Of a stretch of DNA of 64,000 nt, positions 25,004-35,798 are shown piece after piece. The notes under the pieces are model-generated. The model had not been told where the DNA came from. It did not search any database and worked only from the letters and a program-made list of their open reading frames with translations. The stretch lies in NCBI RefSeq assembly GCF_000516985.1, contig NW_006917101.1, forward strand, positions 1,219,401 to 1,283,400, in the 5' to 3' direction. Position 1 is the stretch's first letter; every line of letters begins with the position of its first letter. Both the position numbers and the translations under genes were made by a program. The stretch is from Pestalotiopsis fici W106-1. Its lineage: Eukaryota; Ascomycota; Sordariomycetes; Amphisphaeriales; Sporocadaceae.

Positions 25004-25478
25004 GGGGACTTCTGAGACTCGGTGCCAGTGCCCGGAACACCGAGAGCTGCAGCGTTTAGCATAGCGTAGGTGTTGACAGCGCCTACCTACCTTAACGGAA
25101 AGCGAGAGGGACTCTCGGCCCAGCTGCTGCAACTTCTATCATCGGCTGCCACCCAAATGTATTTTGCGCAGAGTTTGCACACTGATCGTGCTCCACGAGT
25201 CTTTGCCATCACGAGGAGCCGGCGACGTGCTGTACTCCTTCTCTCTGCAGGACGCGGCCGAAACGAAAAGGACAAATCAACTTCCTCCAAAGGCCTCAGC
25301 ACTCTTGAGTCTTATTAGACCTACAGTCTGCACCCCCCAGCCGAACGAATCACAGCTCGCTACCAAATGCACCTAGTAGCTCAGCCCATGTCCTCTGCCG
25401 GTTTCTTCCAAGAGCCAATGTGAGTCTACGAATACCCAGTACCACTGCCTACGTACGACGTGCAAAAAAGCACTCAAC

Positions 25479-25499
25479 TCCTCTCTCTCTCTCTCTCTC
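25479..25499. repeat. CT microsatellite
   Basis: About ten CT units followed by a G-rich string, in intergenic DNA upstream of a 131-codon frame of doubtful status. Confidence 0.85.
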
Positions 25500-27127
25500 G
25501 GTGGGGGTGGTTGGCACCCACAAAAAGCAGGTCGATCGATGGTCGCAGCACAACGTATTGAGCCGCCAGCGCCAAATGTTGTTGCGAATCATGAACAAGA
25601 TTCAAATGGCACACAGCCAGGCCCGCACAAATGGCCAACAACCCGATTTCTACGTCGAGACTCCAAATATTCGACCATTGGCATCAATGGGCCACTCGAA
25701 CCAAATTGGGACAGTAACAACCTCCAGAGGGAAACCGTTCTGACGCCATGCATTGAGCCAAGTCAAATTGGCGACCAACGAGAACTCAAATCTTTCCAAG
25801 GTGCCACGTCTAGTCAAACTCTTTCTTCTTGGTCATGGCATGATCGAGGGGCTCGAGCCTTGACCGTAAACAGGCCAAAACGAAAGGTTTCCTGGCTACC
25901 TGAGGGCAGACAGCATCTCGCGTTACGGCGCTAGAACACTTCTAGAATATGGCGTCTCGTTCTCAGCTGAGACCTTTCAAGGATATAGCCCCCAAATGGG
26001 TCCTAGGCCAAGCCAGTGCTGTTTATCGGTCCTGAGCCTTGCAAAATTCCCGCCTTGGACAACACTGCACCCAAAGTTGTGTAGAGTTGTAGGAAGTGAG
26101 AGTTTTGAAGCCAGTTCAAAAGGAATATCGGCTCTCGCACGTTTAAATACCGCCTTTCAAGTTGTGTCGTGCCTGTGGTCAGATCGGACCGAACCGGTCC
26201 ATCTTTTCTCTGTTATCATCGTGGGTTTCGGGCGGTCAACTGAGGAAATCTATCGCACGATGGAATTGATTCCGGTATTCACTTTGGTATAGCTATAGCA
26301 AAGTGCTTTTTGGAATGTGCTGTCGTCTTGATAATTCCGCTGACACAGAGCAACAACTCTGGGCCTCCTATAACTAAGAGCTCCTCTGCCAATTCTTATC
26401 AGTGCTCGTCATAGGGCACTCTTCAATCCTGGTGCTTACCCCACACTCCCCATGGGTCTCTCGAACATATTTGCCTATACTGTTAACTCTATCCAGGCTT
26501 CTGTGGGCCGTGCCAACGTCGCTGCGGCTGCTCGACTTCCGATTGACTTGCGCCGATATTCATACTGATGCTGAGGTCATTTTCTCGGCAGAGCGAGCCA
26601 TTGCGAGAGACGCATCGGATCTGCAGAAGCGCCTTCGGAGCCCATGCGAAAACATGCAAGCAAGAATCGCTTACATGATGAAGACAAGAACTTATCTATC
26701 GTTTGCCCCGCACGAGATGACTGGGTGCCATGTGTAGGAGAGGACTACCGACGCAGGTGCTGTCTTTACATAACAGCTACGAGCGTCATTACAAGTCACT
26801 TGCATGCAGCATAGTGAGCATCACTGCCGGGCCCATCAGACAAGCAACTCCCACTGGACACTGATCCTGGACAGCGATCTCACTTTTCCATCGTTGTCGT
26901 ACACTACGTCTACGATAAGAAGACTGCGGTGAAGAGAAATGGCACCCATGTCTCTTGCTGCAGGACCGGAGATACCCCCTCTAGCTATCTTTTTCTGGTG
27001 TAGATAGTCTAGAAATATGTCATGGTTCTTTCTTATTTAAGTACGATGCCTTGGCTTGTCTTTGCCTGGACCTATACCTAGTTCTCTTGTAGAATCTTCC
27101 TTGCAAACGTTGAGAAGCTTCGCAAAT

Positions 27128-28683
27128 ATGATTTCCTCACTCCTTGTTCTTGGTTATGCGGCTCTCGCTGCCGCCCATGGTGATCACGGTCAGAAGTCTC
27201 TATCGGGACCTCATGAATCTTTGTGGTACAACACTCTGCCTGGTGATGGAGGAAAACAGGTTCGTTCAAGTCCTGACTCGGCCTTATAACCGAACCACGG
27301 TCATCTCTAACTATGCTTCTCAGGCGGACTCCGTCTTCTCGGGCATCTCCACTTTCGGGCGGCTGCCGTACCAGCCTTGTCTGAGCATGCGTGATGCCGA
27401 GTATGATATTGCATTCATTGGTTAGTTCGAATGTGGTGTATACCTTTTGAGTTCGGCACTCATGTTTTCAATCCAGGTGCTCCCTTCGACACCGGCACAT
27501 CCTACCGACCCGGAGCTCGATTCGGACCATCGGGTATCCGTCAAGGATCGCGTCGCTTGAACCTATAGTAAGTTTTCAGTCCGGGATGTACAGGACATGG
27601 ACTAATTCTGGACATGAAGTGGCGGCTACAACGTGCCGCTGGCCACGAACCCTTTCGATAGCTGGGCTACGGTTCTTGATTGCGGTGATATCCCCGTGAC
27701 CTCGTCAGTGTCCTTGTTGACTTGCCACTTGGAGAAAGGCCGTGAGTTTGCTAATGTGTACATGTAGATATGATAACACTTGGGCTTTGAAGCAGATTGA
27801 AGAAGGACACTATCACATCTTGTCCAGAGACCCCAAGACCAACGCCAAGAAGGCTGGTCTTTCGAAGAAGGGCAAGACGCTTCCTCGTGTCATCACCTTG
27901 GGTGGTGATCACACCATTACGTTGCCTCTGCTACGCTCAATCAACCGTGCCTATGGCCCAGTGTCAGTCGTACACTTTGATAGCCATCTTGATACATGTA
28001 GGATTGAGCCCATCTTCCCGTCCCCGCTGGCTATCTGTGTGCTGATACCCTAGCAGGGAGACCAAAGGTCTTTGGAGGCTCACCCTCCGAGGTGGCAAGC
28101 ATCAACCACGGAACCTACTTTTACCACGCAGCAATGGAGGGACTTTTGCGCAACGACTCCAACATCCACGCCGGCATCCGCACGACGCTCAGTGGGCCCA
28201 GCGACTATGAGAATGACGGCTACTGCGGCTTTGAGATTGTCGAAGCCCGCGAGGTCGACACCATTGGCACCGACGGCATCATCAAGAAGATTATCGACCG
28301 CGTCGGTACCACCAACCCCGTCTACCTGTCGCTCGATATCGACACGCTCGACCCGGCTTTTGCCCCCGCTACCGGTACCCCCGAGACTGGCGGATGGAGC
28401 ACCAGAGAGCTGAGAACCATCCTGCGTGGACTGGAGGACCTGAACCTCATTGGCGCTGATGTTGTAGAGGTCGCGGTAAGTTGATTTTTTTTTTTTTTCA
28501 GAGTTGGAGGGGCTTTGCGAGTTGTGTCACGTGCGAAGCTGACTCGGAATATAGCCCGCCTACGACACAAATGCCGAGCACACCACCATGGCTGCTGCCG
28601 ACGCTCTGTATGAAATCATGAGTATCATGGTCAAGAAGGGACCTCTAAGCTTGGATATTGAGGATGTCGAGACCGAATTGTAG
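27128..28683 (+). CDS. Agmatinase (ureohydrolase family) with N-terminal signal peptide
   Basis: Seven exons (27128-27259, 27324-27420, 27477-27567, 27620-27703, 27768-27997, 28057-28475, 28555-28683) give 393 residues. [21 protein letters not shown] is a clear signal peptide. The catalytic fold follows: [20 protein letters not shown], then the Mn-binding [17 protein letters not shown] and [19 protein letters not shown], and the closing VVEVAPAYD. The ureohydrolase family hydrolyses agmatine to putrescine and urea, and the GTP-E loop fits agmatinase better than arginase. A secreted or vacuolar enzyme would act on external or compartment agmatine; that location is inferred. Exon 4 uses an AAG acceptor (27619). 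An in-frame ATG at 27056 would hide the signal peptide and is less likely. The number of introns is high for this window. Confidence 0.93.
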
Positions 28684-30073
28684 GAGGTCTTGCTGCAATT
28701 GACCGAGGCGACATCAGAGATGTTTCCCAAATTGAGTGAAAGAGCAGAAAATGCACGGAAGTGGCTTTGATGAGTGATGGGATCATCCGGAGAGTGGGAT
28801 GCAAAAGGACTGGGCGTTTTGAGGGGGTCAGCGTGGGTTTGCGAGCTGCAGAGAGCAGAATGAGATAAATGATATATGAAGTTATGGAGAGACATCCCAT
28901 TCTAAACTTGTCCGTCACGTGAAAGAGTAAATGCAGCATGGAGCGATGGAAGATCTGTTGAGGCCCTGGCACTGCATCATCTTGTAGTCCGCTTTCATAT
29001 CGGTGGACGGGACAACTCAATCATGTAGCACATGTCACAGCCTGCCAATCCTAGCGTTGGATCTCAAGGCCGGGATTGCCCTAGAGTATATACTGGCCAG
29101 CAGCCTACTATGCACATGATACAAATTAAGATCACAAGTTGAAAAGATATCTCTTCGTATTAGAAGCGAGTGACTACTATCTAACAGCTATCTAGCAAAG
29201 TACAGCAAAAGACCGACTACCCCAAGCCAAAGCCGAGACACCGAAAACGAATGACTGTAAAACAAATCGCGAACGAACGAGTGTTAAAAGGCAGCAAAGA
29301 AAAGTCAACAAAAGAGAGCTCAGAGTCTGCAGCGCCGACTCCTGACTTACCAGGTTTTTTTTATGATATCGCTTTCGGCTGTGCTGTCCTTAAACGATCG
29401 CTTAGCAGCAGCCGGCCCGTCATGAATATCGCTGGTAAGAATGATCGAAGGAACGAATGAAAAAAAAAAAAAAGAAGAAGAAAAAAAGACTCGCTATGTC
29501 GTGAATACCGCTTGTAAAAATGATCGAAAGAACGAATGAATAAGAAACGAAAGACAAAAAGACCAAAAAAAGAAGGACAAAAAGACTCGCTATAAGGGAA
29601 AAAGCCAGCGGCATAAAAAACCCTTCTGCCTACGCTGTGAAGTAAGTATAGTTAAAAGGCCTCCCCTAATGGGAGACCAAAACGAACGATGATAAGAATG
29701 AAGGGGGAGAAACGAACGATTGGGGATGTGACGTGGTGGGGGAAAACAAGACTAACAAAGCAAACGAACCCAAAAGCAAAGAAAACAGAAAACAGAAAAC
29801 AGAAAACCCAGAAAACCCAGAAACCAAACTCCTTCCCCTTCCTACCAACTTTTTTTTTTGCATTTTTTATTTTTCTTCTTTTTTCTTTTGTTTTTTTTTA
29901 TCTTCCATTTTTTTCTCCTTTTTTTTTTCTTGGGGGCAAATAGTGCAATGGGATAGGGGCAATAATGAACGACACAAACGAATGGAGGGGGGTAAATACT
30001 CAACTGAACTCCAACTCCAGAACGCCCGAAAACTCCTTACGCCGACGGGGAAATCGAAAAGGGGGACTTACTT
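28684..30073. repeat. Purine-rich region with degenerate direct repeats
   Basis: No gene. A block of about 42 bases, GTCATGAATATCGCTGGTAA and onward to GAACGAATGA, at 29419-29460, recurs with few changes at 29498-29540. A second shared string, AAAAGACTCGCTAT, occurs at 29484-29497 and again at about 29580-29593. Further GAACGAAC/GAACGATT variants lie at 29270-29281, 29680 and 29712. The rest is A/G-rich (29457-29620, 29750-29830), then a T-rich stretch at 29850-29930. Open frames here follow from this composition. The 3' end of the agmatinase gene also lies here. Confidence 0.65.
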
Positions 30074-30465
30074 TTACCCCCGACTGCTCGACAGAAGAAA
30101 CCGCCGCCGCCGCTCGGCTGCGGCCTCCTGCCTCTGCCGCCGGGCCAGGTGGTCCTCCCACCCCTTCTCCCTCGCCTCCTCCTTCTTCTTCTTCTCGGCC
30201 TCGGCATCCAGCCGCCGCTGGATGGGCTCGGGATCTCGGGCGACTGGAGGCGGTTAGTATTTTTTTTTTTTTTCATCTCTTGTGAAAGAAAATGTAGAGA
30301 GAAAAACTTACTGGCCCGATTGCAGACCCGAATGTCGGGCCTGCTCTTCTTCAACCTCCTCTTCTCGTCCTTCCACTGCGCCCGTCGATGCTTGAACTTA
30401 TCGTACCGAGCGCGGATGCGCTCGGCAACGGACGACAGGATCTCCGAGAATCGTTGGCCGGCCAT
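30074..30465 (-). CDS. Small highly charged protein, function unknown
   Basis: Exons 30465-30312 and 30243-30074 give 107 residues. Exon 1 starts MAGQRFSEILSSVAERIRAR and continues with KFKHRRAQWKDEKRRLKKSR. A GTAAGT donor joins a CCTCCAG acceptor, giving DPEPIQRRLDAEAEKKKEEA, then EDHLARRQRQEAAAERRRRF and a stop. Over a third of residues are Lys, Arg, Glu or Asp, and the pattern suggests a continuous amphipathic helix or coiled coil. I do not recognise a family; it could be nuclear or a small mitochondrial protein. The splice sites are canonical and the phases agree, and a plus-strand frame across the region is GC-composition shadow. It is the only likely gene between two repeat tracts. Confidence 0.62.
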
Positions 30466-30850
30466 CTTTTACTACGGAGAAGGTCAGCGAAAAGTGGGAG
30501 ATGGGAAAACGTACCTGTGGGTGTTGAAAAAAAGTTGTTGTAAGTCGACGTGGTGGACTGTTGTGTGATGAAGAGAAGAGAGAGAGAAAAGAGGAAACCT
30601 CCCAAAAGGCGAGGGGCGGTCCTCAACTTATAGACGAAAGGCCGATTAGAGTTTGAGCACAATCAGTCTGTGAGTCAGAGATGGGAGTGGTTCCGGGGCT
30701 TCCGTGATTTTCGTGATGTTGCAAGATCAGTGCACCGTGCGATCATAAACTCTAATCCAGAGGTCCTGCCGCCTAAATGGCTGGGGACAGTGCATCAGTA
30801 CTGATTTCACCACGGTGCTAGACTACATCTGGACGAAAAACTGCGCTGAT

Positions 30851-31990
30851 GGTGCTCGCTACCACTGATTGTTCGGCCCGATTACTGTATTTCTGCCTAG
30901 AATACTGATTCTATGCTGCACTGGTTGATGCTATGCTGTACTGGTATTCGCTACAACTGGCTGTCCGGCCCGAATACTGATTCTCTGCTTAAGAAACTAC
31001 TGATTCTATGCTGAAATAGTTGATTCTATGCTGAACTGGTTAATTCTATGCTGCACTGATTGATTCTATGCTGCACTGATTGATTCTATGCTGCACTGAT
31101 TGATTCTATGCTGCACCGGTGTTCGCTATCACTGACTGTACGGCCCGAATACTGATTCTCTGCTTAGGATACTACTGATTCCACGCTGCACTGGTTGATT
31201 CGATGCTGTACTGATTCTATGCTGTACTGATCCCATACTGCACTAATTGATTCTATTGGATGCTACACTGATTCTCTGATCTCCCTCCACCCATGGCGTT
31301 TTACTGATCCTTTAGCCCAAGTACTGATTCTATGCTGTACTGATCCTCTGATCCTCCTCCCTACGTGTGGCACTTGATAGTACTGATCTTGTGCTGTACT
31401 GATTCTCCTTTGCTGCACTGATCCTCCGACCCCCCCCCTCCTCACGTGGCATATAGCATTACTGATCTTCCACTGGGCTGCCCAGGTGATTCTCTAGTGC
31501 ACTCATTCTCTGCTGTACTGATTCTCTGATTCCCTTGCCACGTGGCATTTGGCAGTACTGATTTGATCCCAATCCACTAGATCTCTGCCTAGATACTGAT
31601 TGGACTCGGGTTTGCTGAACTCCTGCCTGGGATACTGATTTTCTAGCCCAAACACTGAATTCTGCCGAAGGTAGGATACTTATTCTATGATCTTCCACGC
31701 GTGGGATTTTCCTAATTCGAATCTTCTAGATCTCTGTCTAAGTTTTGATTTTCTGCCTAGAATACTGATTCTCTGACCTGTTGCTGATTCCCTGATCCTC
31801 CTCCCATGTGGTACTTGTTAGTAATGATTTAATTCGGTTTCACTGGATTTCTGCCTGGTTACTGATGCTCTGATCCCCTCTCCACATGGCATTTCATAGT
31901 ACTGATCCAATTGGAATTTTCTGACTTTCTGCCTAGATACTGATTGTCTGACCCAAGCACTGATTCTTTGACTTGAAGGCTAATTCTCCC
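30851..31990. repeat. Layered degenerate minisatellite (TACTGATTCT family)
   Basis: The core word (TAC)TGATTCT(A/C)TG recurs dozens of times. Three layers are visible. First, six head-to-tail 20-base units, consensus TGATTCTATGCTGCACTGAT, at 31001-31120. Second, a longer unit of about 70 bases, starting GGT(A/G)TTCGCTA and containing CGGCCCGAATACTGATTC, at 30851-30919, 30943-31013 and 31118-31188. Third, in the right half, seven degenerate units with CACGTGGCATTT followed by TAGTACTGAT, near 31291, 31361, 31443, 31539, 31696, 31805 and 31883, each preceded by a CTCTGATCC-type string. No open reading frame spans the array. Confidence 0.85.
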
Positions 31991-32648
31991 GACTCCCCCC
32001 TAATTTCGTGCAGATTTTAGATTGGGGGTCATTTCTTCCTCTTCCATCATCTCTAATCTCAGCAAATCTGAGGGTTAACGAAACGGTTTGCTACATACAG
32101 GCAGAGATTGGGTCTTGGGTGTCTAGAATTCTGATGTAATAAGATTGTACAAGAATTAATTGCAATAGAAATATACTCTATTTAATTTCTTGAGCAGGTA
32201 TTATGTGAAATGCAGACTTTTCCCATTGTATCAGAACACGTTTGGCAGCAGTATGACCGCCATTGTTGCATCAATCATGCTATCCATCGTCGCCTGGAAG
32301 CAGAGTGCCTATGATGGAGCCTTTTCGACCTCCTGCATCGCTACGTGGAAGACGGAAGAAATATATGTCGACGTGCCAATTCCAATCCATCCCACTACAA
32401 AGCTCGATGTGTGATTGCGGCTCCTATATAACAAATTTTGAATATAAAATCTATGTAGTCACTAAGACCCCTGACACCAGTCGTCTGATCGCCTTCTCCC
32501 ATTGGTGGGGTTTTATAGGATCATGATGGATGCCAAGACGTTCAGTGCATCTTCAATTCACCATGAACCACACTAACAAGTACCCGTTTAGGGAATCTGG
32601 GAGGCTCAATCACCGGCCCAAATGAATTCTGTTTGAGACTCTGGTCTG

Positions 32649-32655
32649 TATAAAA
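32649..32655 (+). promoter_or_regulatory. Probable TATA box of the pectate lyase gene
   Basis: TATAAAA, 82-88 bases upstream of the start codon at 32737. Its position and strand fit an inducible secreted-enzyme gene. It is the clearest TATA element in the window. Confidence 0.6.
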
Positions 32656-32736
32656 ACGTTGAAAAATCGAAGCTCGTCGAGGAAAAGAAATTCTGAAAAA
32701 TGTAGAAAGCAATTAGAACTGCTCCCCAGTGTAGCC

Positions 32737-34047
32737 ATGTCACGCAGCAGGATCGCACACATTGCAGCCCTTTCTGCGGCTGTGGGTGCCGTGTACGGCG
32801 CTGAGATTTACGTCTCGCCGACGGGCACTGGTACTGGTTCGCAGACTTCCCCGTATGGATCCATCCAATCTGCCGTGAATGCAGCAGTTGCTGGCGACAC
32901 CATCTACCTCCGAGCGGGAACCTACTCGCCAACTACCAATATCCAGATCACCAAGAGCGGCACCGCCGCCTCGCCGATTACTCTCAGATCTTATCAGTCA
33001 GAGAAAGTGATTATTGATGGAGAGGCACTTCCTGGGTGAGTATGCTAACCCAGTATTTCTATGTATGCTGCAGCAAGCTGACGAGTCGTTCCTGATGCTA
33101 GTACTCCCTATGGTCTTGACGAATCTCTGCCAAACAACGAGAGAGGTATACTTCACATTGAAGGTGCCGATTATTGGAAGTTTTACAATCTTGAGTAAGG
33201 CGGACACCAAGACGATTCGACTGTTATTCAATGCAGAGAAGCTGACTTGCGACCAAGACTCATCAATGGCCCGTATGGTATCTACGCCCGCGACGCATCT
33301 CACAACTACTACGAGTTGCTCTCCACGCACGACAACTACGAGTCGGGCTTTCAACTCCAGGGCGCTTCAGAGTACAACACGGTCATCTACCTAGACTCGT
33401 ACCGCAACCGGGACCCGCGCAAGAACGGCGAGAGCGCCGACGGCTTTGCCTGCAAGGAAGGCTCGGGCGAGGGCAACGTCCTGCGCAATGCGCGGCTCTG
33501 GGACAATGTCGACGACGGGCTGGACCTGTACATGTTCGGCTCGGCCGTGACCATTGACGAGGTCTACTCGTGGGGCAACGGCGTCAACCGCTGGGGCTTT
33601 ACCGAGTTCGAGGGCGACGGCAACGGCTTCAAGCTCGGCATCACGGGCAACCCCGTCGCCAACCACACCATCACCAACAGCATCGCCTTTTCCAATGCCA
33701 AAAAGGGCTTCATTGATAATGGCAACCCGGGCTCTCTCACCTTTAACAGGAACACGGCCTGGAACAATGGGGACACGGGCTTCCTGATGCGCAGCTCGGC
33801 TTCGAAGCTGACTAGCAATGTGGCCGCGGTCAACAGCGCCAGTCCCCAGGTGAGCCTCACCAGCAATTCCACCTCGTCGGGCAACTCGTGGGATTCATCG
33901 ACGACGTGGTCCAACAGCTCCTTTGTTAGCGTTGACCCGGCCACCTTGAAGGGTGCACGAGCAGCGGATGGTTCGGTGCAGGCCTCGGATTTTCTGATTC
34001 CTGCGTCTGGGGCTGCCATCGGAGCTTCGACAAAGGTGGCGGTTTGA
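32737..34047 (+). CDS. Secreted pectate lyase, PL9-like right-handed beta-helix
   Basis: Exons 32737-33035, 33102-33194 and 33258-34047 give 393 residues. A signal peptide (IAHIAALSAAVGAVYGA) precedes the start of the beta-helix: EIYVSPTGTGTGSQTSPYGS, then GDTIYLRAGTYSP. The core has SADGFACKEGSGEGNV, WDNVDDGLDLYMFG, WGNGVNRWG and GDGNGFKLG. These fit PL9 enzymes, in which a Lys acts as base and an Asp cluster binds calcium; here the Lys of ACKEG and the Asp-rich loops are candidates. PL9 cleaves pectate by beta-elimination outside the cell. The third exon start is uncertain: the CCAAG acceptor (33257) gives NLELINGPYGIYARD, the better family match, while an upstream GCAG acceptor would add a few residues in frame. 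Confidence 0.85.
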
Positions 34048-34912
34048 TGAGAGGAAGCGAGCATTATCTTGTGAAAGTCATGGCGGGGAACTTGCTTCAG
34101 CTGCGGAAGTGGTAGAGATGGTCCGAGTATGTAGAATACATGACTGAGAAAGAACGATAGATAGTAAGGACCAGTGACTCGCGGAATATATGATCTCTTT
34201 GTGTTGTAGAGCTGGTTTCAGGTATACCCATATATGCGTCCAGTGTATGGTCGGACAAGGGTGTTACGGTGCCTGCCAAGCCTTCTGTAGATGACCTACA
34301 GGGGCCGCATTTAGCACCTGGACCTAGGTGGATAAGCTTAATTTTTAAATGCCCCGGTCAATTGAGCCTGGCAGGGAAGGATGATGCAGAGCGACAAGAG
34401 ATCAGCAATATTTGATCCATAGTAGGAGCATCGCAACGATCATCGCCAACTTTTCCACCTGCAAGTAAACAAAATTTTGCATACGCCAAATTAATCCATT
34501 GGAACCACCTTTGCATCGTGGCCAGCGGATATACAGTGTAGAATCGTATTCCGAGCCGTGACTCTGTCGCGCCGCACTCGAGCATGATGCCATCACCAAA
34601 CTGGTTAGCCATGATAGCTAATATTGATTCAAACCCGGCCCAAGCAGCTCATTTCGGTTCTGGGAGCCGCCCAATTCCCCATCTATGGTCTGAGATTCAT
34701 GCCTTCGTGGGCCCTCGTGGGACTTTTGTCACCAGGCAGAACTTTAACGATGAGTGATAAATGCCACTCTGGTTCTCTCGTGAACCAGTTTCAGTCCATA
34801 TTCATTTGATTACAAGTCGCCGTAACTATTCCTATACCCCATTGACTCCCCTAAAAGTCAACTACTCTATATCATTCAGTCCTTTGAGACGAGCCAATCA
34901 ACAGCATTCACC
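34048..34912. other. Intergenic region, pectate lyase to GPI-protein gene
   Basis: Both neighbours are on the plus strand, so it contains the PL9 3' UTR and the promoter of the GPI-protein gene. A TATATC-like string lies near 34867. No frame over 84 codons and nothing recognisable. Confidence 0.5.
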
Positions 34913-35798
34913 ATGAAGTCCACAACCGCCCTCTCCGCCGCCTGGGCTCTTCTTGCTACGCGTCCGGCTCTGGCTCAGGATGACAACAGCGATTACCTCA
35001 ATTCCGTCTGCTCGCCCGAAGGCGAATTTACATCTGGAAACATCCCGCCCTGCATCGATATTGTCAACATCGAGGCAGCTTGCCAGCCGAATGGCACGTC
35101 GTCACTGGCCCTCGAAGCGCACGCTCAATGCAGTAAGTATTCATCATCAGTTCCTCATGCCATTGCGTGTCCAATATTGCCTTATTCACCAAGACAATCA
35201 AGGACGGAGCAAATAGTCGAGACATAAAGAAAGACTGACCAACATCTCCCTTTTGATAGTGTGCGGCGGATCCTATTTTCCCGAGTGGCTCGGCTGCCGC
35301 CAATGCCTCTTTGACCACGGCGGCATGAGCAGGCGCAACCTGACGTACTACGAGTCCGTCATCCACACGGCCAGCGCGCTGCTCTGCGACGCTGCGACGC
35401 CGACGGCGCCGTTCCAGTCCGTCTTTGCCAGCGCCGCCGCCGAGGTGCCCATCCCCACCACGGGCGACACGGCGCTCTCGGATATAGCCCCGAGCGACAC
35501 GGCCGTCAGCGTCTACTACACTGCTTCGGGGGGCTCTCAGGGCGCCGGCGCCATCACCGGCAGCGCCACGGCGGCCACGGCCACCGGAGATGTGACTACG
35601 GATGCCGCCGCGAGCACCACTGGTACGTCGGCTACAAAGACCACTTCCAAGGCTTCCTCGTCCAAGACGACGAGCACCGCGTCCGGGAGCTCTACGCAGT
35701 CGAGCTCGAGCAATTTTGCTGGCCCGACTGCGGCTCCTGCTGCAAAGAATGTGTTGCTTGCCATTGCCGGAGGAGCACTCATGGCGGCATTGCAATAA
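34913..35798 (+). CDS. Probable GPI-anchored cysteine-rich cell-wall/surface protein
   Basis: Exons 34913-35132 and 35260-35798 give 252 residues. A signal peptide (TALSAAWALLATRPALAQ) is followed by a Cys-rich domain: NSVCSPEG, IPPCIDIV, AACQPNG, then QCMCGGSYFPEWLGCRQCLF restored across the intron. Next is a long Ser/Thr/Ala-rich stalk of the kind that is O-glycosylated. The chain ends in a hydrophobic tail (KNVLLAIAGGALMAALQ) preceded by small residues (SSNFAG), the pattern of a GPI-anchor signal. The Cys-domain pattern (YFPEW then CxxC) is shared by uncharacterised fungal surface proteins; I cannot name a function. The cargo class matches Erv25-dependent export, but only generically. Confidence 0.82.

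Larger units (their letters stand above)
23535..27127. other. 3.6 kb intergenic region between disordered-protein gene and agmatinase
   Basis: No supported gene. A GGAT tetranucleotide tract is at 24973-25003 and a CT tract at 25479-25499. The longest ATG frame is 25539-25934 (+, 131 codons). Its composition is protein-like, but I see no domain, no signal and no partner exon. A further 111-codon plus frame at 26402-26737 looks random. A TATAAAAAG string at about 23569-23577 lies on the plus strand, so it does not serve the minus-strand neighbour. Confidence 0.45.
30466..32736. other. Intergenic region dominated by a layered minisatellite
   Basis: Between the small charged-protein gene and the pectate lyase gene. 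About 30851-31990 is repeat DNA, described separately. From 32000 to 32640 the sequence is AT-rich without credible genes; a 74-codon frame at 32190-32414 does not begin with ATG. The PL9 promoter occupies the right end. Confidence 0.6.

Noticed and set aside
29689..30257. Plus-strand frames of 84-174 codons in the purine/T-rich tract
   Set aside because: Result from homopolymer composition; the 3' part is antisense to the small charged-protein gene.
30851..31990. CRISPR-like array
   Set aside because: Repeats are degenerate, lack unique equal-length spacers, and the DNA is eukaryotic.
32190..32414. 74-codon frame after the minisatellite
   Set aside because: Does not begin with ATG and has no recognisable motif; thought it might be a transposon relic but nothing matched.
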